DNA of 64,000 bases from JACRCT01 sp036504155. GTDB lineage: Bacteria > Myxococcota > Myxococcia > Myxococcales > UBA5297. The notes beneath the pieces were generated by a model. The model was not told the origin of the DNA, ran no database searches, and saw nothing but the letters and a program-made list of their open reading frames with translations. A program made the translations under genes and the position numbers. Location of the stretch: assembly GCA_036504155.1 (NCBI GenBank), contig DASXVQ010000212.1, positions 1 through 64,000 of the forward strand, given 5' to 3'. This document shows, piece after piece, positions 53,215-60,926 of the stretch (position 1 is its first letter; every line of letters starts with the position of its first letter).

Positions 53215-54201
53215 TCAGCTCGCGAAGAAACGGCGCTCGGCCTCTGGCGGCAAGGCCATGCCGGTGACCCGGGCGCGGCAGAGCAGCTCCCAGAGGTAGC
53301 GGTAGGAGGCGCGGTCGTGCAGGCGGCCCTCGTGATCCAGCGGGGCCCAGTCGCGGTCCTGGGCGGCGAGCAGGACCTGGGCCGCCGCGCTCACCTCGGA
53401 GAAGTCCGGACGCATGCCTTCGAGGATGGGCTGGATCTGGTTGGGGTGGATGCTCCACATCCGCAGGTAGCCGAACCCGGTGCGCGCGCGGCGGGCGTCG
53501 TCGCGGATGGCCGCGAGGTCCTTGAGCTCGGTGGTCACGTTGTGCGTCGGCACCACGCCGCAGGCCAGCGCCGCGGCGCTGACCTCGCACTTGGCGCGCG
53601 CGACCAGCGGGTGCTCGAACTGGCCGGGGCTGCGCATGGCGCTGCCGGGGATGGCGCCGTGGTGGTCCGAGACGAAGTCCATCAGACCGAAGTCCAGGCT
53701 CTCGACCCCGGGCAGCGCGGCGATCGCCCAGACCTCGCGCAGGGCGCCGTGCGTCTCGACGAGCACGTGCACCGGGATAGGCCGCGCGAGGCCAAAGCGG
53801 CGCTCCAGTCCGCGCAGCGCGTCGAGCTGCTCGCGGACGTCGAAGACGCTGCTGGCCTTGGGCAGGGTGAGGAAGGCCAGGCGCGCTCCGGCCTTGCCCA
53901 CCAGGATCTCCAGGTCCTGCATCCAGCGGGGATCGGCGACGCCGTGGATGCGGGCGCCGACCCGGCCGAAGCGGTTGGCCTCGCCCAGGATGCAGGCCGC
54001 CGCCATCTGCGCGTGCTCGCGCTCGGCGCCGGCGTGCGCGCCGTCCTCGCAGTCGCAGGTGACGTCGAAGAGGGGCCCCAGCTCCGCCTGCAGCTGCAGG
54101 GCCTTCTTCATCTGCTTCTCGCTCCCGGCGTAGTGGTCGACGGCGGGCAGCACGGGGAAGGGCTTCTCGCCGGCGAACAGGACCGAGGATGGGTGGCGCA
54201 T
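53215..54201 (-). CDS. HpcH/CitE-family CoA-ester lyase-like protein, 328 aa
   Basis: TIM-barrel aldolase-lyase family. 'FDVTCDCEDGAHAG' (about 46-58) and 'HVLVETHGALREVWAIAALPGVESLDFGLMDFVSDHHGA' include the Glu and Asp that bind Mg2+, and 'WSIHPNQIQPIL' is a typical late motif. Likely reaction: cleavage or formation of a malyl- or citramalyl-CoA type ester, perhaps related to the C3/C4-CoA chemistry of the operon next door. ATG 54201 has GGAG eight bases before it. Confidence 0.85.
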   Translation of the reverse strand: MRHPSSVLFAGEKPFPVLPAVDHYAGSEKQMKKALQLQAELGPLFDVTCDCEDGAHAGAEREHAQMAAACILGEANRFGRVGARIHGVADPRWMQDLEILVGKAGARLAFLTLPKASSVFDVREQLDALRGLERRFGLARPIPVHVLVETHGALREVWAIAALPGVESLDFGLMDFVSDHHGAIPGSAMRSPGQFEHPLVARAKCEVSAAALACGVVPTHNVTTELKDLAAIRDDARRARTGFGYLRMWSIHPNQIQPILEGMRPDFSEVSAAAQVLLAAQDRDWAPLDHEGRLHDRASYRYLWELLCRARVTGMALPPEAERRFFAS

Positions 54202-54326
54202 GGATGTCTCTCCGCGACGAAGGGCCGGAAGATACACCCGGCCGACGGCGGCGAATCCGTCCGCGGGCGCTGCACTTGCGCTCGCTCTTCTTCTATGAAG
54301 GACGGTGGCGACAGTCGGGAACCTCG

Positions 54327-54647
54327 TCACAGGAATCGAGGCCGCGCTCGCTTCCGGCCGCCGTCGCCCGCGAACTCTTCGTCGTCGCGCTCGGCGGCCG
54401 CCAGCTCCGCCAGCTGGTCGCCAAGTCCGAGCGCCCAGAGCATCCCGACGTACGCGCCGACTCTCGTCGAAGCGCTGCCCTTCTCGGCTTCGGAGATCGT
54501 CTTGCGCGTGAGGCCAACCGCCTTGGCCATCTGCTCGACCGTCATGTTCCGGCGCAACCGCGCTTCTCGCAGGTGCTCGCCGAACATCTCGAGCGAGGCC
54601 TTTACGTCGCTCGGCGCCACGTAGGGGACACCTCGGAGAGAGTCCAT
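54327..54647 (-). CDS. XRE/HipB-like transcriptional regulator without a HipA partner, 106 aa
   Basis: Helix-turn-helix at residues about 25-60: 'HLREARLRRNMTVEQMAKAVGLTRKTISEAEKG', followed by 'YVGMLWALGLGDQLAELA', the dimerisation pattern of HipB-type antitoxins and related XRE regulators. No kinase-toxin (HipA-like) gene follows; the next gene is the CitE-like lyase 125 bp away. A perfect 24-bp palindrome upstream suggests autorepression. It may now control neighbouring metabolic genes. Confidence 0.78.
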   Translation of the reverse strand: MDSLRGVPYVAPSDVKASLEMFGEHLREARLRRNMTVEQMAKAVGLTRKTISEAEKGSASTRVGAYVGMLWALGLGDQLAELAAAERDDEEFAGDGGRKRARPRFL

Positions 54648-54667
54648 CTGAATAATGCTCCCTGCAG

Positions 54668-54691
54668 TACCCCGTATTCAGTTACGGGGTA
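54668..54691 (-). promoter_or_regulatory. Perfect operator palindrome upstream of the HipB-like gene
   Basis: TACCCCGTA and TACGGGGTA (9 bp each) flank TTCAGT. The site starts 21 bases upstream of the ATG at 54647, where the promoter is expected. The arm sequence resembles sites at 53019 and 17657. Confidence 0.75.
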
Positions 54692-54830
54692 GTCGGCTAC
54701 CCATTGTACCGGCAGCCCCTCCGTAGACCCCAGTGGCCCCGGCCCGAAAATCGCGAGGCCACAACCCTTCCCACTTCGACGAACGGCTCGCCGCGAAGCT
54801 GACGGATGCGCCGGTAAGCCGCGTCTCCGG

Positions 54831-55075
54831 GAAGCCCCGCGCTCCTCCGATTCCCGGCCTCCCCGACCAACACAGACCCTGCCCTCTTAGAAGAAGCCCG
54901 CGCCCGAAGCCACCGCGGGGCAGGCGTTCCCGGCAACAGCGGCGCCACGATCGTCCATGAAGCCCCGCGCTCCTCCGATTCCCGGCCTCCCCGACCAACA
55001 CAGACCCTGCCCTATTAGAAGAAGCCGCGCCCGAAGCCAACGCCGCGCAGGCAATCCCGGCAACAGCGGCGGCGA
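54831..55075. repeat. Tandem duplication of a ~115-bp non-coding unit
   Basis: The segment starting GAAGCCCCGCGCTCCTCC at 54831 recurs at 54959 (offset 128 bp). It runs with few changes through CCCCGACCAACACAGACCC, TTAGAAGAAGCC and CCCGGCAACAGCGGCG. Single-base indels break any common reading frame, so the unit is probably not coding. Both copies precede the DUF362 gene. Confidence 0.88.
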
Positions 55076-55185
55076 CACGCCGACTGTCCGGGTTGAGCCG
55101 GTCTTGCCGAACCACCGCCGACCCGACCCAGCGCGCAGGACCCGTGGGTATAAGGTCTCGTCGTCCCGGCCGGAAGGAGCTCGAA

Positions 55186-56340
55186 ATGGCGCGCCCCACC
55201 GTCGCAGTGCTCTTCACCAAGCCCTCCACCATCCTCGAGGACTACGCCCGCCTGCTCGACTTGGCCGGCGCCCGCGACGCGCTCGCCCCGGGCGCGACGA
55301 CCATCCTCAAGGACAACATCTCCTGGCACTACCCGATGCCCTCGGCCAACACCACGCCGTGGCAGCTGGAGGGCACCATCGCCGGCCTGCGCGGGCTCGG
55401 GTACTCCGACCTCGTCTGCGTCGAGAACGAGACCGTGGTCACCGACCCGCACAAGGGCGACCGCCTCAACCTCTACGCGCCGGTCCTCGAGGCCTACGGC
55501 GTGCCGGTGAAGTTCAACTTCCGCCCCGAGGACATGACCTGGAAGCACTACGCGCCCAAGGCGCGGATGCGGGCGCTCGACCGCATCTACCCCGAAGGCA
55601 TCGAGATCCCCGACTACTTCCCCGGCAAGAACGTCGTGCACCTGCCCACGGTCAAGTGCCACATCTACACGACCACCACCGGGGCCATGAAGAACGCCTT
55701 CGGCGGGCTGCTCTACAAGCACCGGCACTACACGCACACGTGGATCCACGAGGTGCTGGTGGACCTGCTCGCCATCCAGAAGGAGATCCACTCCGGGATC
55801 TTCGCGGTGATGGACGGCACCACCGCGGGCAACGGCCCCGGGCCGCGCATCCTCATCCCGGTGGAGAAGAACGTCGTGCTGGCCAGCGCGGACCAGGTCG
55901 CCATCGACGCCGTGGCCGCCAAGCTGATGGGCTTCGACCCGATGTCCATCCCCTACCTGCGCATGGCGCACGAGGACGGCCTGGGCGTCGCGGACCCGCG
56001 GGACATCGAGGTCGTCGGCGACTCCATCGAGTACCAGGACTGGAACTTCAGCGTCGGCTACTCGATGCACAAGCTCTTGGCCTGGTTCTCCTGGTACGGC
56101 CCGACCAAGCTGCTGCAGGACCTGCTCTTCAAGACGCCGCTCGTGGAGATCCCCACGATGGTCTCGGCCATCGAGCACGACGTGCTGCACTGGCCGCTGA
56201 AGGAACGCTTCATCTTCGAGCGCTGGAAGCGCGAGACGCAGTGGGGGCACCTGTTCGCCAAGTACGAGCAGGTCAAGACGCTGGCGCAGCCCTCTTCCGG
56301 TCCCAAGCCCCGCCGAAGGGCCGCGGGCAAGAAGCGCTGA
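55186..56340 (+). CDS. DUF362-family protein, 384 aa
   Basis: The DUF362 pattern is clear: 'TILKDNISWHYPMPSANTTPWQLEGTIAGLRGLGYSD', 'VVHLPTVKCHIYTTTTGAMKNAFGG', 'HEVLVDLLAIQKEIHSGIFAVMDGTTAGNGPGPR' and 'ASADQVAIDAVAAKLMGFDP'. Unlike many relatives it has no ferredoxin-type cysteine clusters. The biochemical role of the family is undetermined. The C-terminal tail is basic. ATG 55186 follows AAGGAG; upstream in-frame codons have no homology. Confidence 0.85.
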   Translation: MARPTVAVLFTKPSTILEDYARLLDLAGARDALAPGATTILKDNISWHYPMPSANTTPWQLEGTIAGLRGLGYSDLVCVENETVVTDPHKGDRLNLYAPVLEAYGVPVKFNFRPEDMTWKHYAPKARMRALDRIYPEGIEIPDYFPGKNVVHLPTVKCHIYTTTTGAMKNAFGGLLYKHRHYTHTWIHEVLVDLLAIQKEIHSGIFAVMDGTTAGNGPGPRILIPVEKNVVLASADQVAIDAVAAKLMGFDPMSIPYLRMAHEDGLGVADPRDIEVVGDSIEYQDWNFSVGYSMHKLLAWFSWYGPTKLLQDLLFKTPLVEIPTMVSAIEHDVLHWPLKERFIFERWKRETQWGHLFAKYEQVKTLAQPSSGPKPRRRAAGKKR

Positions 56341-56392
56341 CCTCCTCGCAGAACTGCGGCCTGGAGCTCGATCCCCTGCGACACGCCGCCGC

Positions 56393-56929
56393 TCACCTCG
56401 CCGGCAGCGGCTTCTCCAGCACCTCGAACAGCAGGTCGTCCCGCTTCGGCTGGCCGAAGCGCTCGTCGCCGTAGGGGAACGGCTTGAAGTGGCCGGTGCG
56501 GCGGTAGCCGCGGCGCTGGTACCAGGCGATCAGCTCCGCGCGCTGGACGATGACCGTCATCAGCATCGCGCGGCTCTTCCAGCGCTCGACCGCGACGCGC
56601 TCGGCCTCGGCCAGCACCTGCTTGCCCAGCCCGCCGCGCTGCGAGTCCGGGTCCACGGCGAACATGCCGAAGTAGGCGTCCTCGCCCTGGCGCTCGAGGT
56701 GGCAGCAGCCGGCCAGCCGGCCCCCGCTCTCGGCGACGAGGACCAGGCTGTCGTCGCGGGCGATCAACCCGGCCACCTCGCCGGGATCGGTGCGCTGGCC
56801 GCCCAGCAGGTCGGCCTCGGTGGTCCAACCCTTCTTGCTGCACTCGCCGCGGTAGGCCGACTGCACCAGCGCCACCACCGCATCGACGTCCGCGGTGATG
56901 GCCGTCCGGAACCTCAAGGGAGCTTCCAT
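56393..56929 (-). CDS. GNAT-family N-acetyltransferase, 178 aa
   Basis: Complete GNAT fold: 'FRTAITADVDAVVALVQSAY', central strand 'YFGMFAVDPDSQRGGLGKQVLAEAERVA' (acetyl-CoA loop Q-R-G-G-L-G), and 'AWYQRRGYRRTGHFKPFPYGDERFGQP'. The last region resembles acetyltransferases of the RimI/YjaB or phosphinothricin class with a lengthened C-terminus. Start ATG 56929. Substrate unknown. It converges with the DUF362 gene. Confidence 0.87.
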   Translation of the reverse strand: MEAPLRFRTAITADVDAVVALVQSAYRGECSKKGWTTEADLLGGQRTDPGEVAGLIARDDSLVLVAESGGRLAGCCHLERQGEDAYFGMFAVDPDSQRGGLGKQVLAEAERVAVERWKSRAMLMTVIVQRAELIAWYQRRGYRRTGHFKPFPYGDERFGQPKRDDLLFEVLEKPLPAR

Positions 56930-57049
56930 GGGCCGCGATATTGGACGATCCGCGGCGGGAATGCCCAGCCTCCTCCGGTCAGGGATGGGTCGGGCCGGCG
57001 ACGTCCTCGGCGCTCCCTGCGCGCGCCGCGGGTCGAGGCCGGCGGCCCG

Positions 57050-57196
57050 TCAGGTCGTCGGGCAGTTCTGACGGCAGGTGGGGGCGACGGGCGACTTGGC
57101 GAAGCCGTCGTTGGTCCGCGGGGTGTACGAGGGCGCTGCGGCGACAGCAACGACCAGCGCGAAGAGGAAGGCGGCCATCAGGGAACGGGTACGCAT
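57050..57196 (-). CDS. Secreted 48-aa peptide with a CxxxC pair
   Basis: ATG 57196 follows AGGAG with a six-base spacer. Residues 1-22 are a signal peptide ('RSLMAAFLFALVVAVAAA-PS'). The mature part is about 26 residues, Pro/Thr-rich, ending 'VAPTCRQNCPTT', whose two cysteines four residues apart could form a small loop. No neighbouring processing or export genes are visible. It may be a structural peptide or signal. Too short for routine gene calls. Confidence 0.6.
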   Translation of the reverse strand: MRTRSLMAAFLFALVVAVAAAPSYTPRTNDGFAKSPVAPTCRQNCPTT

Positions 57197-57562
57197 GTGC
57201 GGCTCCTGGGTAGGTTGTCTGACAGGTTGATGCGCCGACCGACCCGACGGTTCCGCCGCCCTGTCCTGCATTCGCCAACCGGCCGTCATGACCGGGCTTT
57301 CCGGACACCGTCGGGGCGGCTTGCGGCAAGCACCCGAGGTTTTCGGGGTTCCTGAAAAGGGCCCGCAACGATCACATGGGTCGCCGGCGGCCCGCGCCTG
57401 GCCGCAAGGCCCGCTGCCGATGCCGCTGCCAGCGCACTCGAGCCTGCGGGACGGCACGCCGGCGAGGACGCAGGCCGGATGCTCGCAGGTCGCCGCGGGC
57501 TCCCGCGGGCGTGCGCCGTCCCCTCGAAGCCAGCGGCGCCAAAGCCCACGGCCGGGTTCAGC
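57197..57562. other. Intergenic region, no gene seen
   Basis: These 366 bp separate the small peptide gene from the Cys-repeat lipoprotein (both minus strand). Several frames stay open because of high GC, but none has protein-like composition, a ribosome site or a useful start. It probably holds the peptide's promoter at its left end and the lipoprotein's 3' end at its right. I see no convincing hairpin terminator. Confidence 0.5.
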
Positions 57563-59989
57563 TCACTGCGTGCACCCCGAGGTGTTGAAGAAGCAGTACG
57601 AGCCGCAGGCCAGGGTGCCGCCAGTGAAGCCAAGGTCCTGGCAGGTCTTCCCGCCCAGCTCGGCGCCATCGCACAGCTCGTTGGAGTCGACCTTCCCGTT
57701 GCCGCAGTTCTTGCTGCAGCCGGTGAAGACGCAGTTCGAGCAACCCAGCGTGCCGTAGGAGTAGCCGAGCTTCGAGCAGGTCTTGTTGTTCAGGTTGGCG
57801 CCGTCGCAGTCCTCGCCGGCCTCGATGTTGCCGTTGCCGCAGGTCATGGAAGCGACCCGGCACGTTCCGGCCATGTCGCAGAACGTGGGCACGCCGGTGA
57901 ACTGGGTGCAGTTGCGGTCCCAGTCGATCTGGTCGGCCGCCAACCCGTAGCAGGGCGGCCCGCAGACCGGCAGCGCGGTGACCTTCAGCGTCGCCAGCTC
58001 GGTCCAGCAGCGGAAGCCGGTGCCGATGGCGTCGCAGCCAGCGTCGTTCATGCAGTTGCAGGCGAAGAGGTCCGCGACGGGGAAGTCGCAGTTGTTGAGC
58101 CCGTCGCACACCTCGATGCACGGGAGGAACCCCCACTGCTTCTTGCTCTGGCAGATGTCCGAGGGGTCCGTCTTGCACTGGGCCTCCTCGCAGTCCTGCT
58201 CGCCGTCGGGCTCGTCGTCGAGCCCGTTGAAGCACTGCGGGCCGGATTCGGGGCTGGCGCACTGCGCGGTGTCGAAGGTGCAGTTGGCCAGGCAGGACAG
58301 CGTGCCGGAGGCGAAGCCCTGGGTCTGGCAGGTCTTGCCGTTCAGGTTCGTCCCGTCGCACTGCTCGGCCCCGTCGATGGCGCCGTTGCCGCAGGAGGCG
58401 GCGGCGGTGCAGGCCCCGGTGTCGAAGGAGCAGTCGGCCCTGCACGAGAGCGCGCCGCCGGTGAAGCCCAAGCCCAGCAGGACGCAGGTCTTGCCGTTCA
58501 GGTTGGTCTTGTCGCAGGCCTCGGTCCCCTCCACGGTGCCGTTGCCGCACACGGCCGCGAGGCACAGGGTGGTGTCGAAGGTGCACAGGCTGCCGCAGGA
58601 GAGGGTGCCGCTGGCGTAGCCCTGCGTCTTGCAGGTCTTGCCGTTGAGGTTCGCGCCGTCGCACATCTCGGCGCCCTCCAGCGTGCCGTTGCCGCAGTCG
58701 CCGTAGGAGCAGCCGCTGAAGTCGAGCCAGCAGTCCGAGGTGCACATTAGGTCGCCGCGGGTGTAGCCCAGCGAGACGCAGCTCTGGCCGCCGAGGTTGC
58801 TGCCGTCGCAGCTCTCGCCGAACGCCTGGTCGATGACCCCGTTGCCGCACAGGGAGCACCCGGCGGTGTCGAAGGTGCAGTCGCTCTTGCACGAGAGGTT
58901 GCCGAACCCGTAGCCCAGCGCCTGGCAGGTCTTGCCGTTCAGCGCCACGCCGTCGCAGGCCTCGGTCCCGTCGATCGCCCCGTTGCCGCACCGGGTGCAC
59001 CCGCCGGTGTCGAGGGTGCAGTCGTCGCCGCACGACAGCACGCCGGCGGCGAAGCCCTGGGTCTGGCAGGTCTTGCCGTTCAGGGCCGAGCCGTCGCAGG
59101 CCTCGGTCCCGTCGAGGACGCCGTTGCCGCACTTGGTGCACTGGCTCAGGTCGAAGGTGCAGCTGGCCTTGCAGCCGAGCGTGCCGCCCAGGAACCCCAT
59201 CGAGCCGCAGCTGCCGCCGTTGAGCTCGGCGCCGTCGCAGTCCTCGCCGCTGTCCAGCCGGCCGTTGCCGCACGCGCCGCCGCCGGTGCAGGCGCTGGTG
59301 TCCAGCGCGCAGCCGGCCTTGCAGGAGAGCGTGCCGCCGGCGAAGCCCTCGCTCTGGCAGGTCTTGCCGCCCAGGGCGGCGCCGTCGCAGGCCTCGCCGC
59401 CGTCGAGCGCGCCGTTGCCGCAGGCGGCGCCGCCAGTGCAGGCGCCGGTGTCCAGGGTGCAGGTCGGCTTGCAGGAGAGCGTGCCGCCGGTGAAGCCCTC
59501 GGACTGGCAGGTCTTGCCGCCCAGGTCCGCCCCGTCGCAGGCCTCGGGCCCGTCGATGGCGTCGTTGCCGCACTGCGTCGCCACGCAGTGGCCGCTGCCG
59601 TCGCAGGCCTGGCTCGTGCCGCAGGAGGTCCCGGCGCGCAGCGGGGAGTGCTCCTGCTGGCCCTTCAGGCACCCGTCCAGGGTGCAGGGGTTGCCGTCGT
59701 CGGCGCCGTCGCTGTCGTCGATGACGCTGCGCTGGCCGCCCTTGCCGTCGCAGACGACCTTGAGGCAGTCGCCGGCGGTCTGGGCCTCGAGGGCCCTGCC
59801 GTTGGGGAGGTAGCCGGTGGCGCACTTGGCGTTGGTGCACCTGGCCTCGCTGCAGACGCTCGCGGGCGCGGGGCAATCGGCGGGGGCGTCGCAGGCCTGC
59901 GGCGGGACCTTGGGGTCCTGGCTGCAGCCCGCAGCCGCGAGGGCGGCCGCGAGCGGGAGGAGCACGGTCAGCCAGGCCGGACGGGTCAT
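57563..59989 (-). CDS. Cysteine-repeat lipoprotein with 11 'CGNGxxxxxExCDG' modules, 808 aa
   Basis: Lipoprotein signal 'LLPLAAALAAAGC' (cysteine 22). After a cysteine-rich N-terminal domain come 11 repeats of roughly 45 residues with the consensus 'CGNG.(I/L)DG.E.CDG..L.GKTC...G...GTL.C...C.FDT..C'. This is the DUF4215 or Myxo_disulf-type repeat found on myxobacterial surface proteins. The array is broken once by a different domain (about 565-690, 'CFNGLDDEPDGEQDCE' and 'CTQFTGVPTFCDMAGTC'). The repeats probably form a rigid disulfide-bonded, perhaps Ca2+-binding rod outside the cell. Confidence 0.85.
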   Translation of the reverse strand: MTRPAWLTVLLPLAAALAAAGCSQDPKVPPQACDAPADCPAPASVCSEARCTNAKCATGYLPNGRALEAQTAGDCLKVVCDGKGGQRSVIDDSDGADDGNPCTLDGCLKGQQEHSPLRAGTSCGTSQACDGSGHCVATQCGNDAIDGPEACDGADLGGKTCQSEGFTGGTLSCKPTCTLDTGACTGGAACGNGALDGGEACDGAALGGKTCQSEGFAGGTLSCKAGCALDTSACTGGGACGNGRLDSGEDCDGAELNGGSCGSMGFLGGTLGCKASCTFDLSQCTKCGNGVLDGTEACDGSALNGKTCQTQGFAAGVLSCGDDCTLDTGGCTRCGNGAIDGTEACDGVALNGKTCQALGYGFGNLSCKSDCTFDTAGCSLCGNGVIDQAFGESCDGSNLGGQSCVSLGYTRGDLMCTSDCWLDFSGCSYGDCGNGTLEGAEMCDGANLNGKTCKTQGYASGTLSCGSLCTFDTTLCLAAVCGNGTVEGTEACDKTNLNGKTCVLLGLGFTGGALSCRADCSFDTGACTAAASCGNGAIDGAEQCDGTNLNGKTCQTQGFASGTLSCLANCTFDTAQCASPESGPQCFNGLDDEPDGEQDCEEAQCKTDPSDICQSKKQWGFLPCIEVCDGLNNCDFPVADLFACNCMNDAGCDAIGTGFRCWTELATLKVTALPVCGPPCYGLAADQIDWDRNCTQFTGVPTFCDMAGTCRVASMTCGNGNIEAGEDCDGANLNNKTCSKLGYSYGTLGCSNCVFTGCSKNCGNGKVDSNELCDGAELGGKTCQDLGFTGGTLACGSYCFFNTSGCTQ

Positions 59990-60208
59990 CGCGATTCACC
60001 TCGAGCGGCCGCATCGGGGCCGCCAGGGACAGGATACCCGTTGGGCGCCCGGCGGTGGACCCGCGGCCGGTCGCCGGCGCCGGCGAGGAGCCGCGGTGCC
60101 CGGCCTGGCTGGACCCCGGCGCTTCCGGGCAGCCCCGCGCGACGCGCCGCGCCGCGCGCCGCGCAGGGCCGCGGCGCTGCGCTATCGTCGGTGGCCACGG
60201 AGGTGCGC

Positions 60209-60721
60209 ATGAGCCGCGAGGTGGTGTACCGGGGCCGCAGGATCCAGGTCGAGGTGGACGCGCGGGTCGACTCCCGCGGCGTCGAGGTGCGGCGCGACGT
60301 GGTGGTCCACCCGGGGGCGGCGGTCATCCTCCCGCTGCTGGAGGGCGACCGGGTCTGCCTCATCCGCAACCAGCGCATCACCGTCGGCGAGGAGCTGCTC
60401 GAGGTCCCGGCGGGCACGCTCGAGCCCCCGGAGCCGCCGGAGACCTGCGCCCGCCGCGAGCTGGCCGAGGAGACCGGCTACCGCGCCGCGCGCTGGCGCA
60501 AGCTGGCGGAGTACTTCCCGTCGCCCGGCGTGCTCTCGGAGAGGATGCACCTGTACCTGGCCGAGGGCCTCACCCTGGGCGAGACGGACCTGCAGCCCGG
60601 CGAGGAGCTGCACCGCGTCGAGGTGCCGTTCGCGCAGGCGCTCGGGTGGGCCATGGACGGCACCATCAAGGACGGCAAGACGCTAGTGGCGCTGCTGCTG
60701 TGGTCGCGGCTGCGCGGGTGA
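60209..60721 (+). CDS. NUDIX hydrolase, ADP-ribose pyrophosphatase type, 170 aa
   Basis: The NUDIX box is complete: G in 'AGTLEPPEPPETCARRELAEETGY' with RELAEE providing the metal ligands. The upstream 'VVVHPGAAVILPLLEGDRVCLIRNQRITVGEELLEVPAG' and later 'YFPSPGVLSERMHLYLAEGL' (with a Pro 15-16 residues after the box) are typical of NudF-like ADP-ribose or ADP-sugar pyrophosphatases. ATG 60209 has GGAGG six bases upstream. The divergent neighbour is the Cys-repeat lipoprotein. Confidence 0.92.
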   Translation: MSREVVYRGRRIQVEVDARVDSRGVEVRRDVVVHPGAAVILPLLEGDRVCLIRNQRITVGEELLEVPAGTLEPPEPPETCARRELAEETGYRAARWRKLAEYFPSPGVLSERMHLYLAEGLTLGETDLQPGEELHRVEVPFAQALGWAMDGTIKDGKTLVALLLWSRLRG

Positions 60722-60802
60722 CCGGGGGTGGCGCATTCCAGGCCTCCCCTTGGGCGCCTCCACGGGGAAGCCCCGACGGGCCCTGCGCTCTCCGCCCTGG
60801 TC

Positions 60803-60856
60803 GGATGGACTGGATGGACTGGATGGACTGAATCGACTCGATGGACCGGATGGACG
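60803..60856. repeat. 9-bp tandem repeat (six units)
   Basis: Three perfect GGATGGACT units followed by GAATCGACT, CGATGGACC and GGATGGACG. It lies in the 205-bp gap between the NUDIX and ATPase genes, in the likely leader of the ATPase. A start codon for the ATPase upstream of it would translate these units; I consider that unlikely. Confidence 0.93.
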
Positions 60857-60926
60857 GGGTCGACCGCTTCCACCGGGTCCGACGTCTGCGTCTTGCCTGC
60901 CGGGCGCTCGCCCTCAAGTTGTTGCC

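Noticed and set aside
54678..55232. Minus-strand frame through the tandem duplication
   Set aside because: It translates the repeated DNA in shifted frames; single-base indels between copies show no selection on a protein.
60750..60926. Upstream start for the P-type ATPase (ATG 60750)
   Set aside because: The extra 59 residues run through the 9-bp repeat and have no homology; ATG 60927 begins the family-like N-terminus.
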